Part shown: piece after piece, positions 32,440 through 32,613 of the stretch
Numbering within the stretch: position 1 is the stretch's first letter
How the letters are laid out: each line of letters starts with the position of its first letter
Assembly: GCF_900116345.1 (NCBI RefSeq)
Contig: NZ_FPAH01000033.1
Location: 1-32,613 of the forward strand
DNA from: Succinivibrio dextrinosolvens
GTDB lineage: Bacteria > Pseudomonadota > Gammaproteobacteria > Enterobacterales > Succinivibrionaceae
Length of the DNA stretch: 32,613 nt
Direction: 5' to 3'
Position numbers and translations under genes: made by a program
The notes under the pieces: model-generated
What the model was told of the DNA's origin: nothing
The model's database searches: none
The model's input: the letters and a program-made list of their open reading frames with translations, nothing else

Positions 32440-32613
32440 ATGGATAAAGAAGATCTTTTCAAACCCTATATTCAAGATGATTTAGCCTTACTTCCTCCTT
32501 GTATTGGTGATTTTATCTCCCCTTCAGATCCCGTCAGACTCGTAAGTACAATTGTTGATAAACTTGATATCTCCAATATTCTTAAAGATTACAAAGGTGG
32601 TGGCACTACCAGT
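32440..32613 (+). CDS. IS1182-like transposase, N-terminal part (cut by window edge)
   Basis: The last 58 codons of the window read MDKEDLFKPYIQDDLALLPP, then FISPSDPVRLVSTIVDKLDI and ILKDYKGGGTTS. This is the DUF772-type N-terminal domain of IS1182/IS5-like DDE transposases (usual form: P-x-x-L-x-x-x-I-x-x-x-D-P-V-R-x-(5)-V-D-x-L-D, then Y-x-G-x-G). The catalytic part lies outside the window. A plausible promoter precedes it. The terminal inverted repeat could not be identified by eye. Confidence 0.78.
   Translation, partial: MDKEDLFKPYIQDDLALLPPCIGDFISPSDPVRLVSTIVDKLDISNILKDYKGGGTTS

Noticed and set aside
1-32613. CRISPR array, tRNA or rRNA genes
   Set aside because: No regularly spaced direct repeats, tRNA cloverleaf ends or rRNA-like segments were seen by eye.

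Overview
The window is a fragment of a type III secretion system (T3SS) pathogenicity or symbiosis island from a Gram-negative, AT-rich gammaproteobacterium. The style of the genes (Asn/Gln-rich giant proteins, an IS1634-type transposase relative, DAACS, GltS and TAXI transporters, low GC) suggests an Aeromonadales/Succinivibrionaceae gut bacterium. That placement is inference; no rRNA or tRNA is present to settle it.

Layout. The left edge (1-136, minus) is the 5' end of an IS200/IS605-type tnpB gene cut by the window. Next is a giant 1842-residue protein (318-5846, minus). Upstream of it on the same strand is a T3SS operon: a transposase-like gene without a catalytic core (8585-9658), then sctP, sctQ and sctR (8563 to 6243). 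A 0.5-kb divergent region separates this from a second giant protein of about 1790 residues (10171-15543, plus), which is homologous to the first over most of its length. Close downstream on the plus strand are a TAXI-type solute-binding lipoprotein and a GltS-family sodium/glutamate symporter. The next block is on the minus strand: a CesT-like T3SS chaperone with an unusual C-terminal extension (18042-18713), an exported flavodoxin (18927-19511), a DAACS-family acidic amino acid/dicarboxylate symporter (19799-21031), a 1177-residue probable effector (21357-24890) and its class I chaperone (24932-25360). A region with two long inverted repeats (25598-25729) follows. A plus-strand pair then encodes a STAS anti-anti-sigma-type protein and a lytic transglycosylase (25894-26904). 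These converge on a second T3SS operon, sctJ-sctK-sctL-sctN (30261 to 26908, minus). A housekeeping HerA-like ATPase (DUF853/YjgR type) and the 5' end of an IS1182-like transposase close the window.

How the parts fit. SctJ (inner ring), SctK/SctL/SctN/SctQ (sorting platform and ATPase), SctR (export gate) and SctP (needle length) are parts of one injectisome. SctC, D, F, I, S, T, U, V and the translocators are not here, so the system is split and must continue elsewhere. The three large proteins have low-complexity Asn/Gln-rich N-termini containing a similar short motif (hydrophobic residue-Gln-x-His). One is paired with a CesT chaperone, so they are best read as type III substrates. The lytic transglycosylase could open peptidoglycan for the machine. 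The STAS protein could belong to a partner-switching circuit controlling it. Two acidic-amino-acid-type uptake systems lie between the T3SS genes, one of them apparently co-transcribed with a giant effector candidate.

The most novel elements are the pair of giant paralogous proteins flanking sctPQR, the core-less transposase at the head of the sctPQR operon, the orphan TAXI-GltS pair, and the chaperone with a Ser/Ala/Thr-rich tail.
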